Shown piece after piece: positions 17,184 to 24,978 of a stretch of 64,000 bases of DNA. The notes under the pieces were generated by a model. That model saw only the letters and a list, made by a program, of their open reading frames with translations. It was not told the origin of the DNA and made no database searches. The DNA lies in assembly GCF_013466425.1 (NCBI RefSeq), contig NZ_CP059165.1:5704001-5768000 (forward strand). The letters are read 5' to 3'. The number at the start of each line of letters is the position of its first letter. The stretch's first letter is position 1. Made by a program: the position numbers and the translations under genes. The DNA is from Mycobacterium vicinigordonae (GTDB lineage: Bacteria > Actinomycetota > Actinomycetes > Mycobacteriales > Mycobacteriaceae).

Positions 17184-18236
17184 CTACTTCGAAGCGGCCT
17201 CGGCGTCTCGCTCCCGCTTGATCTCTAGCGCAATGTCGATCAGCTGGTCTTCCTGACCACCGATCAGCTTGCGCTGCCCGGCCCGGTGCAGCAGCTGATG
17301 GGCCGGTACGCCGTAGCGCTCGGACTGGCGCACTGCGTGCTTGAGGAAGCTGGAATAGACGCCGGAGTAGCCCATGATCAGCGCATTGCGGTCGAGCAGA
17401 CATTCGGCCGGCATAGCCGGGCGCACCACATCCTCTGCGGCATCGGCAATGTCGAAGAAGTCGATACCGGTCTTGACACCGATCTTGTCGAACACCCCGA
17501 TTAGCGCCTCGACGGGAGCGTTGCCGGCCCCGGCGCCGAACCTGCGCACACTGCCGTCGATCTGCTTTGCGCCGGCCCGGACCGCCTCCACTGAGTTAGC
17601 CACTCCGAGTCCCAGGTTCTCGTGCCCGTGAAATCCGACCTGAGCGTCTCCGCCCAGCTCGGCGACCAGCGCCGACACCCGGTCCGCCACGCCATCGAGC
17701 ACTAGGGCACCGGCCGAGTCGACGACGTAGACGCACTGACAGCCGGCGTCGGCCATGATGCGCGCCTGGGCGGCCAGCTTCTCCGGCGGGATGGTATGCG
17801 ACATCATCAGGAACCCGACGGTTTCCAGGCCAAGCTCACGGGCCAGGCCGAAGTGCTGGATGGAGACGTCGGCTTCGGTGCAGTGGGTGGCGATGCGACA
17901 GATCGACCCGCCGTTGTCCTGGGCTTCTTTGATGTCTTCTTTGGTGCCGACGCCGGGCAGCATCAGGAACGCGATCTTGGCCTCTTTGGCCGTTTCGGCG
18001 GCCAGCTTGATCAGTTCCTGCTCGGGGGTCTTGGAGAAGCCGTAGTTGAAGCTTGAACCGCCCAAGCCGTCGCCGTGCGTCACCTCGATCACCGGCACCC
18101 CGGCGGCGTCCAGCGCCGTGACGATGGATCGCACCTCGTCCTTGCTGAACTGGTGCCGCTTGTGATGCGACCCGTCGCGCAGCGACGTGTCGGTGATTCG
18201 GATGTCCCACGCCGCGTTGAAGAAAATGTCGGTCAT
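17184..18236 (-). CDS. hsaF: 4-hydroxy-2-oxohexanoate aldolase HsaF
   Basis: HsaF cleaves 4-hydroxy-2-oxohexanoate, from steroid ring A, to pyruvate and propanal, handing the aldehyde to HsaG. The protein is 350 residues with the DRE-TIM N-terminus [17 protein letters not shown], metal-binding [19 protein letters not shown] and the C-terminal communication domain [25 protein letters not shown]. It matches Rv3534c. Its ATG overlaps the hsaG stop by 4 bp, and it is last in the hsaE-hsaG-hsaF operon. Confidence 0.95.
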   Translation of the reverse strand: MTDIFFNAAWDIRITDTSLRDGSHHKRHQFSKDEVRSIVTALDAAGVPVIEVTHGDGLGGSSFNYGFSKTPEQELIKLAAETAKEAKIAFLMLPGVGTKEDIKEAQDNGGSICRIATHCTEADVSIQHFGLARELGLETVGFLMMSHTIPPEKLAAQARIMADAGCQCVYVVDSAGALVLDGVADRVSALVAELGGDAQVGFHGHENLGLGVANSVEAVRAGAKQIDGSVRRFGAGAGNAPVEALIGVFDKIGVKTGIDFFDIADAAEDVVRPAMPAECLLDRNALIMGYSGVYSSFLKHAVRQSERYGVPAHQLLHRAGQRKLIGGQEDQLIDIALEIKRERDAEAASK

Positions 18237-19147
18237 TTCGCGCCTCCCGTAACGGCCAGGATTTCCTTGGCGATCTCCTCGCCCACCTTGGTCGCGGCCG
18301 CGGTCATAATGTCGAGGTTGCCCGCGTACGGTGGCAAATAATCCCCGGCGCCTTCCACCTCCACGAACGTCGTCACGAGGTGGTTGCCGCCGTTGACAAC
18401 CGATGGCTCGTCGAACTGCGGCTCATTGAGTAGCCGGTATCCGGGAACGTAGGTCTGCACTTCGGCCACCACCTCTTTGATGGACTCGGTTATGGCGTCG
18501 CGGTCGGCGTCCTCGGGGATGGCGCAGAAGATGGTGTCGCGCATGATCATCGGCGGGTCAGCCGGGTTCAGGATGATGATCGCCTTGCCGCGGGCGGCGC
18601 CGCCGATCGTCTGCACTCCACGCGACGTGGTTTTGGTGAACTCGTCGATATTGGCGCGGGTCCCTGGACCGGCCGAGACAGAGGCAACAGAAGCCACGAT
18701 TTCTGCGTAAGGGACGTCCACGACCCGGCTGACGGCGTAGACGATCGGGATCGTGGCCTGCCCGCCGCAGGTGATCATGTTGACGTTCGGGGCATCCAGA
18801 TGCGCCCGCAGGTTCGCTGGCGGAATCACTGCCGGACCCACCGCGGCCGGCGTCAGGTCGATGGCGCGGATCCCGGCGGCCTCGTACTTGGGTGCGGCGT
18901 CGCGGTGCACGTAGGCGCTGGTCGCCTCGAATACCAGGTCGGGCTTCTCGGACTGCTCCAGCAGCCAGTCAGAGCCCTTGTGACTGGTCTCCAAACCGAG
19001 CTTGCGGGCCCGCGCTAGGCCCTCGCTGTCCGGGTCGATGCCCACCATCCAGCGCGGCTCCAGCCAATCCGAGCGCAGCAGCTTGTAGAGCAGGTCGGTG
19101 CTGATGTTGCCCGACCCGACGATGGCGACACTCGCCTTAGCAGGCAT
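18233..19147 (-). CDS. hsaG: Acylating aldehyde dehydrogenase HsaG
   Basis: HsaG oxidises the propanal delivered by HsaF to propionyl-CoA. It is a 304-residue acetaldehyde dehydrogenase (acetylating). It has the Rossmann start [18 protein letters not shown], the active-site cysteine in [14 protein letters not shown], and the family segment [20 protein letters not shown]. The ATG has GAGGAG directly upstream; six extra in-frame residues upstream are not needed. It matches Rv3535c. A 55-bp repeat array fills the gap between it and hsaE. Confidence 0.95.
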   Translation of the reverse strand: MPAKASVAIVGSGNISTDLLYKLLRSDWLEPRWMVGIDPDSEGLARARKLGLETSHKGSDWLLEQSEKPDLVFEATSAYVHRDAAPKYEAAGIRAIDLTPAAVGPAVIPPANLRAHLDAPNVNMITCGGQATIPIVYAVSRVVDVPYAEIVASVASVSAGPGTRANIDEFTKTTSRGVQTIGGAARGKAIIILNPADPPMIMRDTIFCAIPEDADRDAITESIKEVVAEVQTYVPGYRLLNEPQFDEPSVVNGGNHLVTTFVEVEGAGDYLPPYAGNLDIMTAAATKVGEEIAKEILAVTGGAK

Positions 19148-19167
19148 GATGCTCCTCATACTCAATC

Positions 19168-19377
19168 GTCGCGACCCGCTGCGCCCGGCTACACCGCGCT
19201 TGCGATCGCTCCCTATCTATTTGTCGCGACCCGCTGCGCCCGGCTACACCGCGCTTGCGATCGCTCCCTATCTATTTGTCGCGACCCGCTGCGCCCGGCT
19301 ACACCGCGCTTGCGATCGCTCCCTATCCACTTGTCGCGACCCGCTGCGCCCGGCTACACCGCGCTTGCGATCGCTCC
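19168..19377. repeat. 55-bp tandem repeat array, four copies, within the hsa operon
   Basis: Copies begin with GTCGCGACCCGCTGCGCCCG at 19168, 19223, 19278 and 19333, an exact 55-bp period; the first three are nearly identical and the last is truncated at TCGCTCC. Each unit contains the palindrome GCGATCGC. The copies are contiguous, with no spacers. It looks like a mycobacterial VNTR and would be transcribed between hsaE and hsaG. Confidence 0.92.
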
Positions 19378-19379
19378 GG

Positions 19380-20165
19380 CTACTCGAACGACAACCGGAC
19401 GCCACCCAGACCGGCGAACTCTGCGACAAACTCGTCGCCGGCATGAGCGTCGACCGCGAAGGTGCACGATCCGGGTAACACAATGTCACCTTTTTTCAAC
19501 CGCACCCCGAAGCTTTCCACCTTGCGGGACAACCAGGCCACCGCGGTCGCCGGATTTCCCAGCACCGCATCGCTGCGGCCCTCGGCGATCAGATCGCCAT
19601 TGCGCGTCAGCTTCGCGTCGATCGCGGTGATGTCGATGTCAGCCGGCGCCACGCGCGCCGTACCCAGCACGAAGCCGGCCGAGGAGGCGTTATCGGCGAT
19701 CGTGTCGCACAACGCGATCTTCCAGTCCCGGATCCGGGTATCGATCAGCTCGATGGACGGGGCGACAGCCTCGGTCGCGGCCAGCACGTCGGCTTCCGTG
19801 CAGCCCGCGCCGGGCAGGTCCTCGCCCAGAATGAAACCCACTTCGACCTCGACCCGGGGCAGCAGGTAACGCGCCGTCTTGACCGGGGAGTCCTCAAACA
19901 CCTGCATCTCGTCGAGCAGGTGGCCGTAGTCCGGCTCGTCGACACCCATCATCTGCTGCATCACCTTCGAGGAGAGGCCTACCTTGTGCCCTACCACCCG
20001 GGCGCCCTCGGCCACCCGTTGCCGGATGTTGATCAGCTGGATCTCGTAGGCGTCGACGACGTCGATATCGGGGTGCGCGGCCGTCAGTGGGGCGATGCCA
20101 GTCCGGCTGCGCTCGGCCTCCGCCAGGTCGGCAGCCAGCTCGTCGCGGGTCGCAACATCGAGCAT
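19380..20165 (-). CDS. hsaE: 2-hydroxyhexa-2,4-dienoate hydratase HsaE
   Basis: HsaE hydrates 2-hydroxyhexa-2,4-dienoate to 4-hydroxy-2-oxohexanoate, the substrate of HsaF. A 261-residue MhpD/fumarylacetoacetate-fold protein with GHKVGLSSKVMQQMMGVDEP, the metal-binding PRVEVEVGFILGEDLPG, and LGNPATAVAWLSRKV. It matches Rv3536c. It is the first gene of the hsa operon and diverges from kstD across a KstR box. Confidence 0.94.
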   Translation of the reverse strand: MLDVATRDELAADLAEAERSRTGIAPLTAAHPDIDVVDAYEIQLINIRQRVAEGARVVGHKVGLSSKVMQQMMGVDEPDYGHLLDEMQVFEDSPVKTARYLLPRVEVEVGFILGEDLPGAGCTEADVLAATEAVAPSIELIDTRIRDWKIALCDTIADNASSAGFVLGTARVAPADIDITAIDAKLTRNGDLIAEGRSDAVLGNPATAVAWLSRKVESFGVRLKKGDIVLPGSCTFAVDAHAGDEFVAEFAGLGGVRLSFE

Positions 20166-20222
20166 TTACCGAATTCCCTTCGCGCTTGTGACCGGGCCAG
20201 TAGCGCCCGACCCGGGCAATTC

Positions 20223-20236
20223 TATAACGTGTTCTA
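20223..20236. promoter_or_regulatory. KstR operator between hsaE and kstD
   Basis: TATAACGTGTTCTA fits TnnAACnnGTTnnA. It ends one base before the kstD ATG and lies 57 nt from the hsaE start. The kstD transcript must be leaderless or start inside the box region. Confidence 0.88.
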
Positions 20237-20237
20237 C

Positions 20238-21920
20238 ATGACAGCACAGGAGTACGACGTCGTCGTGGTCGGTAGCGGCGCCGCCGGCATGGTGGCTGCC
20301 CTCACCGCCGCCCACCGCGGCCTCTCGACAGTAGTCATTGAGAAGGCGGCCCACTTCGGCGGATCGACCGCCCGCTCGGGCGGCGGCGTCTGGATTCCCA
20401 ACAACGAGGTACTGCAACGTGACGGGGTCAAGGACACCCCCGAGGCGGCGCGCAGGTACCTGCACGGCATCATCGGCGACGTCGTCGAACCCGAGCGCAT
20501 CGACACCTACCTGCAGCGCGGACCGGAAATGCTGTCGTTCGTTTTGAAGCACACGCCGCTGAAGATGTGCTGGGTCCCGCGCTATTCCGACTACTACCCG
20601 GAAGCACCGGGCGGTCGCGCCGGGGGCCGGTCGATCGAGCCGAAGCCGTTCAACGCCCGCAAGCTCGGGCCGGACGAGGCCGGCCTGGAGCCGGCTTATG
20701 GCAAAGTGCCGCTCAATGTCGTTGTGATGCAACAGGACTACGTACGGCTCAACATGCTCAAGCGTCACCCGCGCGGAGTGCTGCGCAGCCTGAAGGTCGG
20801 CGCGCGCACCATGTGGGCCAAATCGACCGGCAAGAATCTGGTCGGCATGGGCCGTGCGCTCATCGCGCCGCTACGAATCGGGTTGCAGCGCGCTGGTGTT
20901 CGCGTGGTACTGAACACCGCACTGACCGACCTCTATGTCGAGGACGGGGTAGTGCGCGGCATCTACGTTCGCGATTCGGACACAGCGGAATCCGCCGAAC
21001 CGCGGCTGATTCGTGCCCGCCGCGGAGTGATCCTGGCTTCGGGCGGCTTCGAGCACAACGAGCAGATGCGGGTGAAGTACCAGCGCGCCCCCATCACCAC
21101 CGAGTGGACGGTGGGCGCCAAGGCGAACACCGGCGACGGCATTCTTGCGGGCGAAAAGCTTGGTGCCGCATTGGATTTGATGGAAGACGCGTGGTGGGGC
21201 CCGACGGTACCGCTGGTCGGCGCGCCGTGGTTCGCGCTGTCGGAGCGCAACTCTCCCGGTTCTATCATCGTCAATATGTCCGGCAAGCGGTTCATGAACG
21301 AATCGATGCCTTACGTGGAAGCCTGCCACCAGATGTACGGTGGTCAGTACGGCCAAGGACCCGGGCCCGGCGAGAACATCCCGGCCTGGCTGGTCTTCGA
21401 CCAGCAATACCGCGACCGCTATATCTTCGCAGGATTACAAGCCGGGCAACGCATTCCGCGTAAGTGGATGGAATCGGGCGTCATCATCTCGGCCGACACG
21501 ATCGAGGAGCTGGCCACCAAGGCCGGTCTGCCGGTCGACGAATTCGCCAAGACGGTGGCGCGTTTCAACGGCTTCGCCCGCTCCGGGATCGACGAGGACT
21601 TTCATCGTGGCGAGAGCGCCTACGATAAGTACTACGGCGACCCAACGAACAAGCCCAACCCGAACCTGGGCGAGATCAGCCACGCCCCGTACTACGCGGC
21701 GAAGATGGTGCCCGGCGATCTGGGCACCAAGGGCGGTATCCGCACCGACGTGCACGCACGCGCCCTGCGCGACGACGGCAGCATCATCGAAGGTCTTTAC
21801 GCCGCAGGCAATGTCAGCGCGCCGGTGATGGGCCACACCTACCCGGGGCCGGGCGGCACCATCGGTCCGGCAATGACCTTCGGTTACCTGGCCGCACTTC
21901 ACATCGCGGGAGTAAATTGA
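20238..21920 (+). CDS. kstD: 3-ketosteroid delta-1-dehydrogenase KstD
   Basis: KstD introduces the C1-C2 double bond in ring A of 3-ketosteroids, using FAD; with KshA this leads to ring B opening. The protein is 560 residues. The FAD dinucleotide motif is VVVVGSGAAGMVAALTAAHR, followed by EKAAHFGGSTARSGGGVWIP. The C-terminal FAD/substrate segment GLYAAGNVSAPVMGHTYPGP with GATIGPAMTFGYLA-type ending (GGTIGPAMTFGYLAA) is intact. Sequence upstream of this ATG overlaps hsaE and is not used. It matches Rv3537. Confidence 0.95.
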   Translation: MTAQEYDVVVVGSGAAGMVAALTAAHRGLSTVVIEKAAHFGGSTARSGGGVWIPNNEVLQRDGVKDTPEAARRYLHGIIGDVVEPERIDTYLQRGPEMLSFVLKHTPLKMCWVPRYSDYYPEAPGGRAGGRSIEPKPFNARKLGPDEAGLEPAYGKVPLNVVVMQQDYVRLNMLKRHPRGVLRSLKVGARTMWAKSTGKNLVGMGRALIAPLRIGLQRAGVRVVLNTALTDLYVEDGVVRGIYVRDSDTAESAEPRLIRARRGVILASGGFEHNEQMRVKYQRAPITTEWTVGAKANTGDGILAGEKLGAALDLMEDAWWGPTVPLVGAPWFALSERNSPGSIIVNMSGKRFMNESMPYVEACHQMYGGQYGQGPGPGENIPAWLVFDQQYRDRYIFAGLQAGQRIPRKWMESGVIISADTIEELATKAGLPVDEFAKTVARFNGFARSGIDEDFHRGESAYDKYYGDPTNKPNPNLGEISHAPYYAAKMVPGDLGTKGGIRTDVHARALRDDGSIIEGLYAAGNVSAPVMGHTYPGPGGTIGPAMTFGYLAALHIAGVN

Positions 21921-21921
21921 C

Positions 21922-22782
21922 ATGCCGATCGACGTCGAAGTTGCCCTGGCCGCTGAGCTCGACCCGATCGAATTCTCCTGGACCAGTAGCGATATCCAGC
22001 TTTATCACTTGGGATTGGGCGCCGGCGCGAACCCGCTGGACCCGCGCGAGCTACGTTATCTTGTCGACGACGCCCCGCAGGTGTTGCCGACCTTCGGCAA
22101 CGTAGCGGCCAGCTTCCATATGACCACGCCGCCGACCGTCCAGTTCCCCGGCATCGACATCGAGCTGGCCAAGGTGCTGCACGCATCCGAGCGGGTCGAG
22201 GTGCCCGGGCCGTTGCCGCCGTCGGGCTCGGCGAAAGCCGTCACCAGGTTCACCAACATCTGGGACAAGGGCAAAGCCGCGGTGATCTGGAGCGAGACGA
22301 CGGTGACCGCGCCGTCGGGTGAATTGTTGTGGACGCAGAAGCGGTCCATCTTCGCCCGGGGCGAAGGCGGGTTCGGCGGCGATCGCGGGCCGGCGGGATC
22401 CGACGCCGCGCCGGAGCGGGAACCGGACCTGCAGATCGCGCTGCCGCTGCTGCCGCAACAGGCGCTGCTGTATCGGCTCTGCGGCGACCGTAACCCGCTG
22501 CACTCTGACCCCGAGTTCGCCGCCGCCGCCGGCTTCCCTAAGCCAATCCTGCACGGTCTGTGCACCTACGGCATGACCTGCAAAGCAATCACCGACGCCT
22601 TGCTCGATGGGGATGCTTCGGCGGTTGCGGCTTACGGTGCGCGTTTCGCGGGTGTCGCATATCCAGGTGAGACACTGCAAGTCAACGTATGGAAGGACAA
22701 CGGTCGCTTCGTTGCCGGGGTAAATGCGCCGTCCCGCGACAACGCGGTGGTGCTGTCCGGTGTCGAGTTGCTCCCCACCTGA
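21922..22782 (+). CDS. hsd4B: MaoC-like (R)-specific enoyl-CoA hydratase Hsd4B
   Basis: A 286-residue double-hotdog enoyl-CoA hydratase that acts on steroid side-chain enoyl-CoAs; its M. tuberculosis homologue Rv3538 is also called ChsH3 as far as I recall. The hydratase-2 motif is clear in YRLCGDRNPLHSDPEFAAAA, giving the catalytic Asp and His, followed by GFPKPILHGLCTYG. The N-terminal domain has ELRYLVDDAPQVLPTFG. It starts one base after the kstD stop, so the two are one operon. Confidence 0.92.
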   Translation: MPIDVEVALAAELDPIEFSWTSSDIQLYHLGLGAGANPLDPRELRYLVDDAPQVLPTFGNVAASFHMTTPPTVQFPGIDIELAKVLHASERVEVPGPLPPSGSAKAVTRFTNIWDKGKAAVIWSETTVTAPSGELLWTQKRSIFARGEGGFGGDRGPAGSDAAPEREPDLQIALPLLPQQALLYRLCGDRNPLHSDPEFAAAAGFPKPILHGLCTYGMTCKAITDALLDGDASAVAAYGARFAGVAYPGETLQVNVWKDNGRFVAGVNAPSRDNAVVLSGVELLPT

Positions 22783-22980
22783 GCGTCGGGCACGGTTCGC
22801 GCCGCAGCACTCACCGGCATCTGGTTGGCTAGCGTGATCTCGTCATCTTTGCTATCTCCATGAAATCGTTTGCCCGACAACTGATGTGCGGGCCGACGTA
22901 GCCGCCACGAAGCCACTTTGGATTGCCGCGTCGGCGGTATCGCTCTCGGCGACCTCGCCATTGCAGCTTCGTTGCCGATA

Positions 22981-23025
22981 AATATCTGTGATAGGGGCAA
23001 GAAATACCTGTGACATGGGGCAAGC
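22981..23025. repeat. Imperfect 22/23-bp tandem direct repeat
   Basis: AAATATCTGTGATAGGGGCA and AAATACCTGTGACATGGGGC begin two adjacent copies, each ending in CAAG; they differ at a few positions. It could be a paired regulator site for the downstream gene or a chance duplication. Confidence 0.5.
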
Positions 23026-23324
23026 GAGTTTCACGGTCGTTGCCAGTGGGCACTTTAGCGGGGGTGAATTATCCACAATCCCCCATCGAGCGGCACGCTG
23101 TCTGGACACTCGGCGTCGACAGCGGCGCGAACGCGATGTTCGGCGAGAAGGAGGAAGGCGAGAAGAGGGTGTGGCGAAACTGCCCCGTACGCCGTCACGC
23201 CAGCGTGACACTCGGGGACAAAACTGCATGTCAACCTGCTGCTTTCAGGAGTATCGGCCCCGCACCGGTAAGCTGGGACGACTGGTCGGCGTTGACCGCT
23301 GACCTCACGCGTGGGGGGCGCGCT

Positions 23325-23330
23325 CATAAT
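23325..23330 (+). promoter_or_regulatory. Candidate -10 element for the methyltransferase gene
   Basis: CATAAT lies 37 nt before the ATG, and a CGGAAAG ribosome-site-like stretch follows. No good -35 is visible at 16-18 nt, which is common for mycobacterial SigA promoters. Confidence 0.35.
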
Positions 23331-23367
23331 CTGAACCGCCGAAAGCAATAAACGGAAAGTTGTCTCG

Positions 23368-24252
23368 ATGCCTGAAAAGCAATCTAATACTGAACAACTG
23401 AAGCCGCATTTTGAAGATGTGCAGGCACACTACGACCTTTCCGACGAATTCTTCCGGATCTTCCTTGATCCGTCGCAAACCTACAGCTGCGCCTATTTCG
23501 AGCGTGAAGACATGTCACTCGAAGAGGCGCAACTCGCCAAGATCGACCTGTCGCTGGGCAAGCTCGGGCTGCAGCCGGGGATGACGCTGCTCGACATCGG
23601 CTGCGGCTGGGGGGCCACCCTCAAGCGCGCGTTGGAGACTTACGACGTCAATGTGGTGGGCCTGACCCTGAGCCGCAACCAACAGGCGCACACCCAGCGA
23701 CTTCTCGAAGAACACCCCAGCTCCCGCAGCAAGCGGGTGCTGCTGCAGGGTTGGGAGCGCTTCGACGAAAGCGTCGACCGCATCGTCTCGATCGGTGCCT
23801 TCGAGCACTTCGGCCGGGACCGCTACACCGACTTCTTCAAGATGGCGTACGCCGCGCTCCCCGAGGACGGCGTGATGCTGTTGCACACGATCATTCAGCC
23901 CAGCGGCACCGAGTTCGCCGAGCGCGAGCTGCCCGTCACCATGACCAAGCTGCGGTTCATCAAATTCATCATGGAAGAGATATTTCCGGGCGGCGACCTG
24001 CCAGCCGCGCAATCGGTGGTGGATCATGCCGACGCCGCCGGCTTCTCGGTCAAGCGGATCCAGCAGCTGCGCCTGCATTACGCCCGCACCCTCGACATCT
24101 GGGCCGCCGCGCTGGAGTCTCGCCGTGACGAGGCTATCGCCATCCAGTCCGAAGAGGTCTATGACCGGTACATGAAGTACCTAACCGGCTGCGCCGACCT
24201 GTTCCGAGAGGGCTACACCGATATCGCGCAGTTCACTCTCGCCAAGAGCTGA
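23368..24252 (+). CDS. Mycolic-acid cyclopropane synthase family methyltransferase (CmaA1-like)
   Basis: A 294-residue SAM-dependent enzyme of the CmaA/MmaA/PcaA family, which adds methyl or cyclopropane groups to mero-mycolate chains on ACP. Landmarks are LKPHFEDVQAHYDLSDEFF, TYSCAYFERED, SAM motif I LLDIGCGWGA (DIGCGWG about residues 76-82), DRIVSIGAFEHFG and the C-terminal YMKYLTGCADLFREGY. By eye it resembles CmaA1 (Rv3392c) more than MmaA4. The true substrate could be another lipid: it sits beside an MmpL transporter, not in the usual mycolate loci. It has no steroid-pathway role that I know of. Confidence 0.88.
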   Translation: MPEKQSNTEQLKPHFEDVQAHYDLSDEFFRIFLDPSQTYSCAYFEREDMSLEEAQLAKIDLSLGKLGLQPGMTLLDIGCGWGATLKRALETYDVNVVGLTLSRNQQAHTQRLLEEHPSSRSKRVLLQGWERFDESVDRIVSIGAFEHFGRDRYTDFFKMAYAALPEDGVMLLHTIIQPSGTEFAERELPVTMTKLRFIKFIMEEIFPGGDLPAAQSVVDHADAAGFSVKRIQQLRLHYARTLDIWAAALESRRDEAIAIQSEEVYDRYMKYLTGCADLFREGYTDIAQFTLAKS

Positions 24253-24322
24253 CTGACCTCGTCGCCCGTACCGACCTCTTCGCCCGTGCGAAGGGCCGCT
24301 CGAAATTGCACGCGCTCATTGC

Positions 24323-24351
24323 TTGTCTGAACCTTCAATACAGTCTACATT
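24323..24351 (+). promoter_or_regulatory. Candidate SigA-type promoter for the mmpS-mmpL operon
   Basis: TTGTCT, a 17-nt spacer, then TACATT. This is a fair -35/-10 pair in a gap lacking a gene, about 180 nt upstream of mmpS. Confidence 0.35.
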
Positions 24352-24355
24352 AGCC

Positions 24356-24369
24356 CCTGTGTCAACAGG
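24356..24369. promoter_or_regulatory. Short inverted repeat, possible operator for the cassette regulator
   Basis: CCTGT-gtca-ACAGG, a perfect 5-bp dyad with a 4-nt centre, starts 4 nt after the candidate -10. The placement suits a repressor site; ownership by the TetR-like gene downstream is a guess. Confidence 0.3.
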
Positions 24370-24531
24370 TGGTGAGTGGCCGCAGACCAATGCTCGGCAT
24401 GCCGGCCGCTGCCCGGACTGGCTTCGTCGAAACGGCCGATGCCGTGCGAATGCCGGCGCTGCCAACGAGTTTCGAGTTCTGCTGCCGGAAACGTCGCGTC
24501 GGGTGGCGCGAATCCTGTGAAACGGTCACGG

Positions 24532-24978
24532 ATGCAGCGGTTTTCGCTCGGACGCAGACTCAGCCGACGGTGGTTGCTGGTGGTCGCGATAGCCGTCCTC
24601 GCGGTCGCCGGCTTTACGGTGTATCGGCTACACGGCATCTTTGCGTCACAAGATGTCACCTCGACGCCCCGCGGCAACGGCGACGACGTCACCCCGTTCA
24701 ACCCCAAGCACGTAGTCATCGAGGTTTTCGGCCCCCCAGACACCCAGGCAACCATCACCTACCTGGACGTCAACGCCCAACCTCAGCGCGCGGACGCCGC
24801 CACACTGCCCTGGTCCTACGACACGACCACCACCCAGCCGGCGGTGTTCGTCACGGTCTCCGCCCAGGGCAACCGCGACTGGATCGGGTGCCGAATCGAG
24901 ATTGACAACGAGGTCAAAGACGAGAGAACGGTCAACATCTTGCACGCCTTCACCTACTGCCTGGACAAATCCGGATGA
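24532..24978 (+). CDS. mmpS: MmpS-family membrane accessory protein
   Basis: A 148-residue MmpS protein: a basic N-terminus, one transmembrane helix ([19 protein letters not shown]) and a periplasmic beta-rich domain with the family marks [60 protein letters not shown] and [10 protein letters not shown]. MmpS partners MmpL in exporting lipids or siderophores; MmpS4/S5 are the nearest types. A GTG 15 nt upstream is an alternative start; neither has a strong ribosome site. Its 3' end overlaps mmpL (ATGA). Confidence 0.88.
   Translation: MQRFSLGRRLSRRWLLVVAIAVLAVAGFTVYRLHGIFASQDVTSTPRGNGDDVTPFNPKHVVIEVFGPPDTQATITYLDVNAQPQRADAATLPWSYDTTTTQPAVFVTVSAQGNRDWIGCRIEIDNEVKDERTVNILHAFTYCLDKSG

Larger units (their letters stand above)
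22783..23367. other. 585-bp intergenic region between hsd4B and the methyltransferase gene
   Basis: No convincing coding region. It marks the left edge of the inserted lipid cassette, in the position of PPE63 of M. tuberculosis. Two imperfect tandem copies of a 22-23-bp sequence containing CTGTGA...GGGGCAAG lie at 22981-23002 and 23003-23025. An AGGAGGAAGG stretch near 23150 is not followed by a usable start. A likely -10 box lies close to the right end. Confidence 0.6.

Noticed and set aside
19168..19377. CRISPR array
   Set aside because: The repeats are contiguous with no spacers, only four copies, and no cas genes are nearby.
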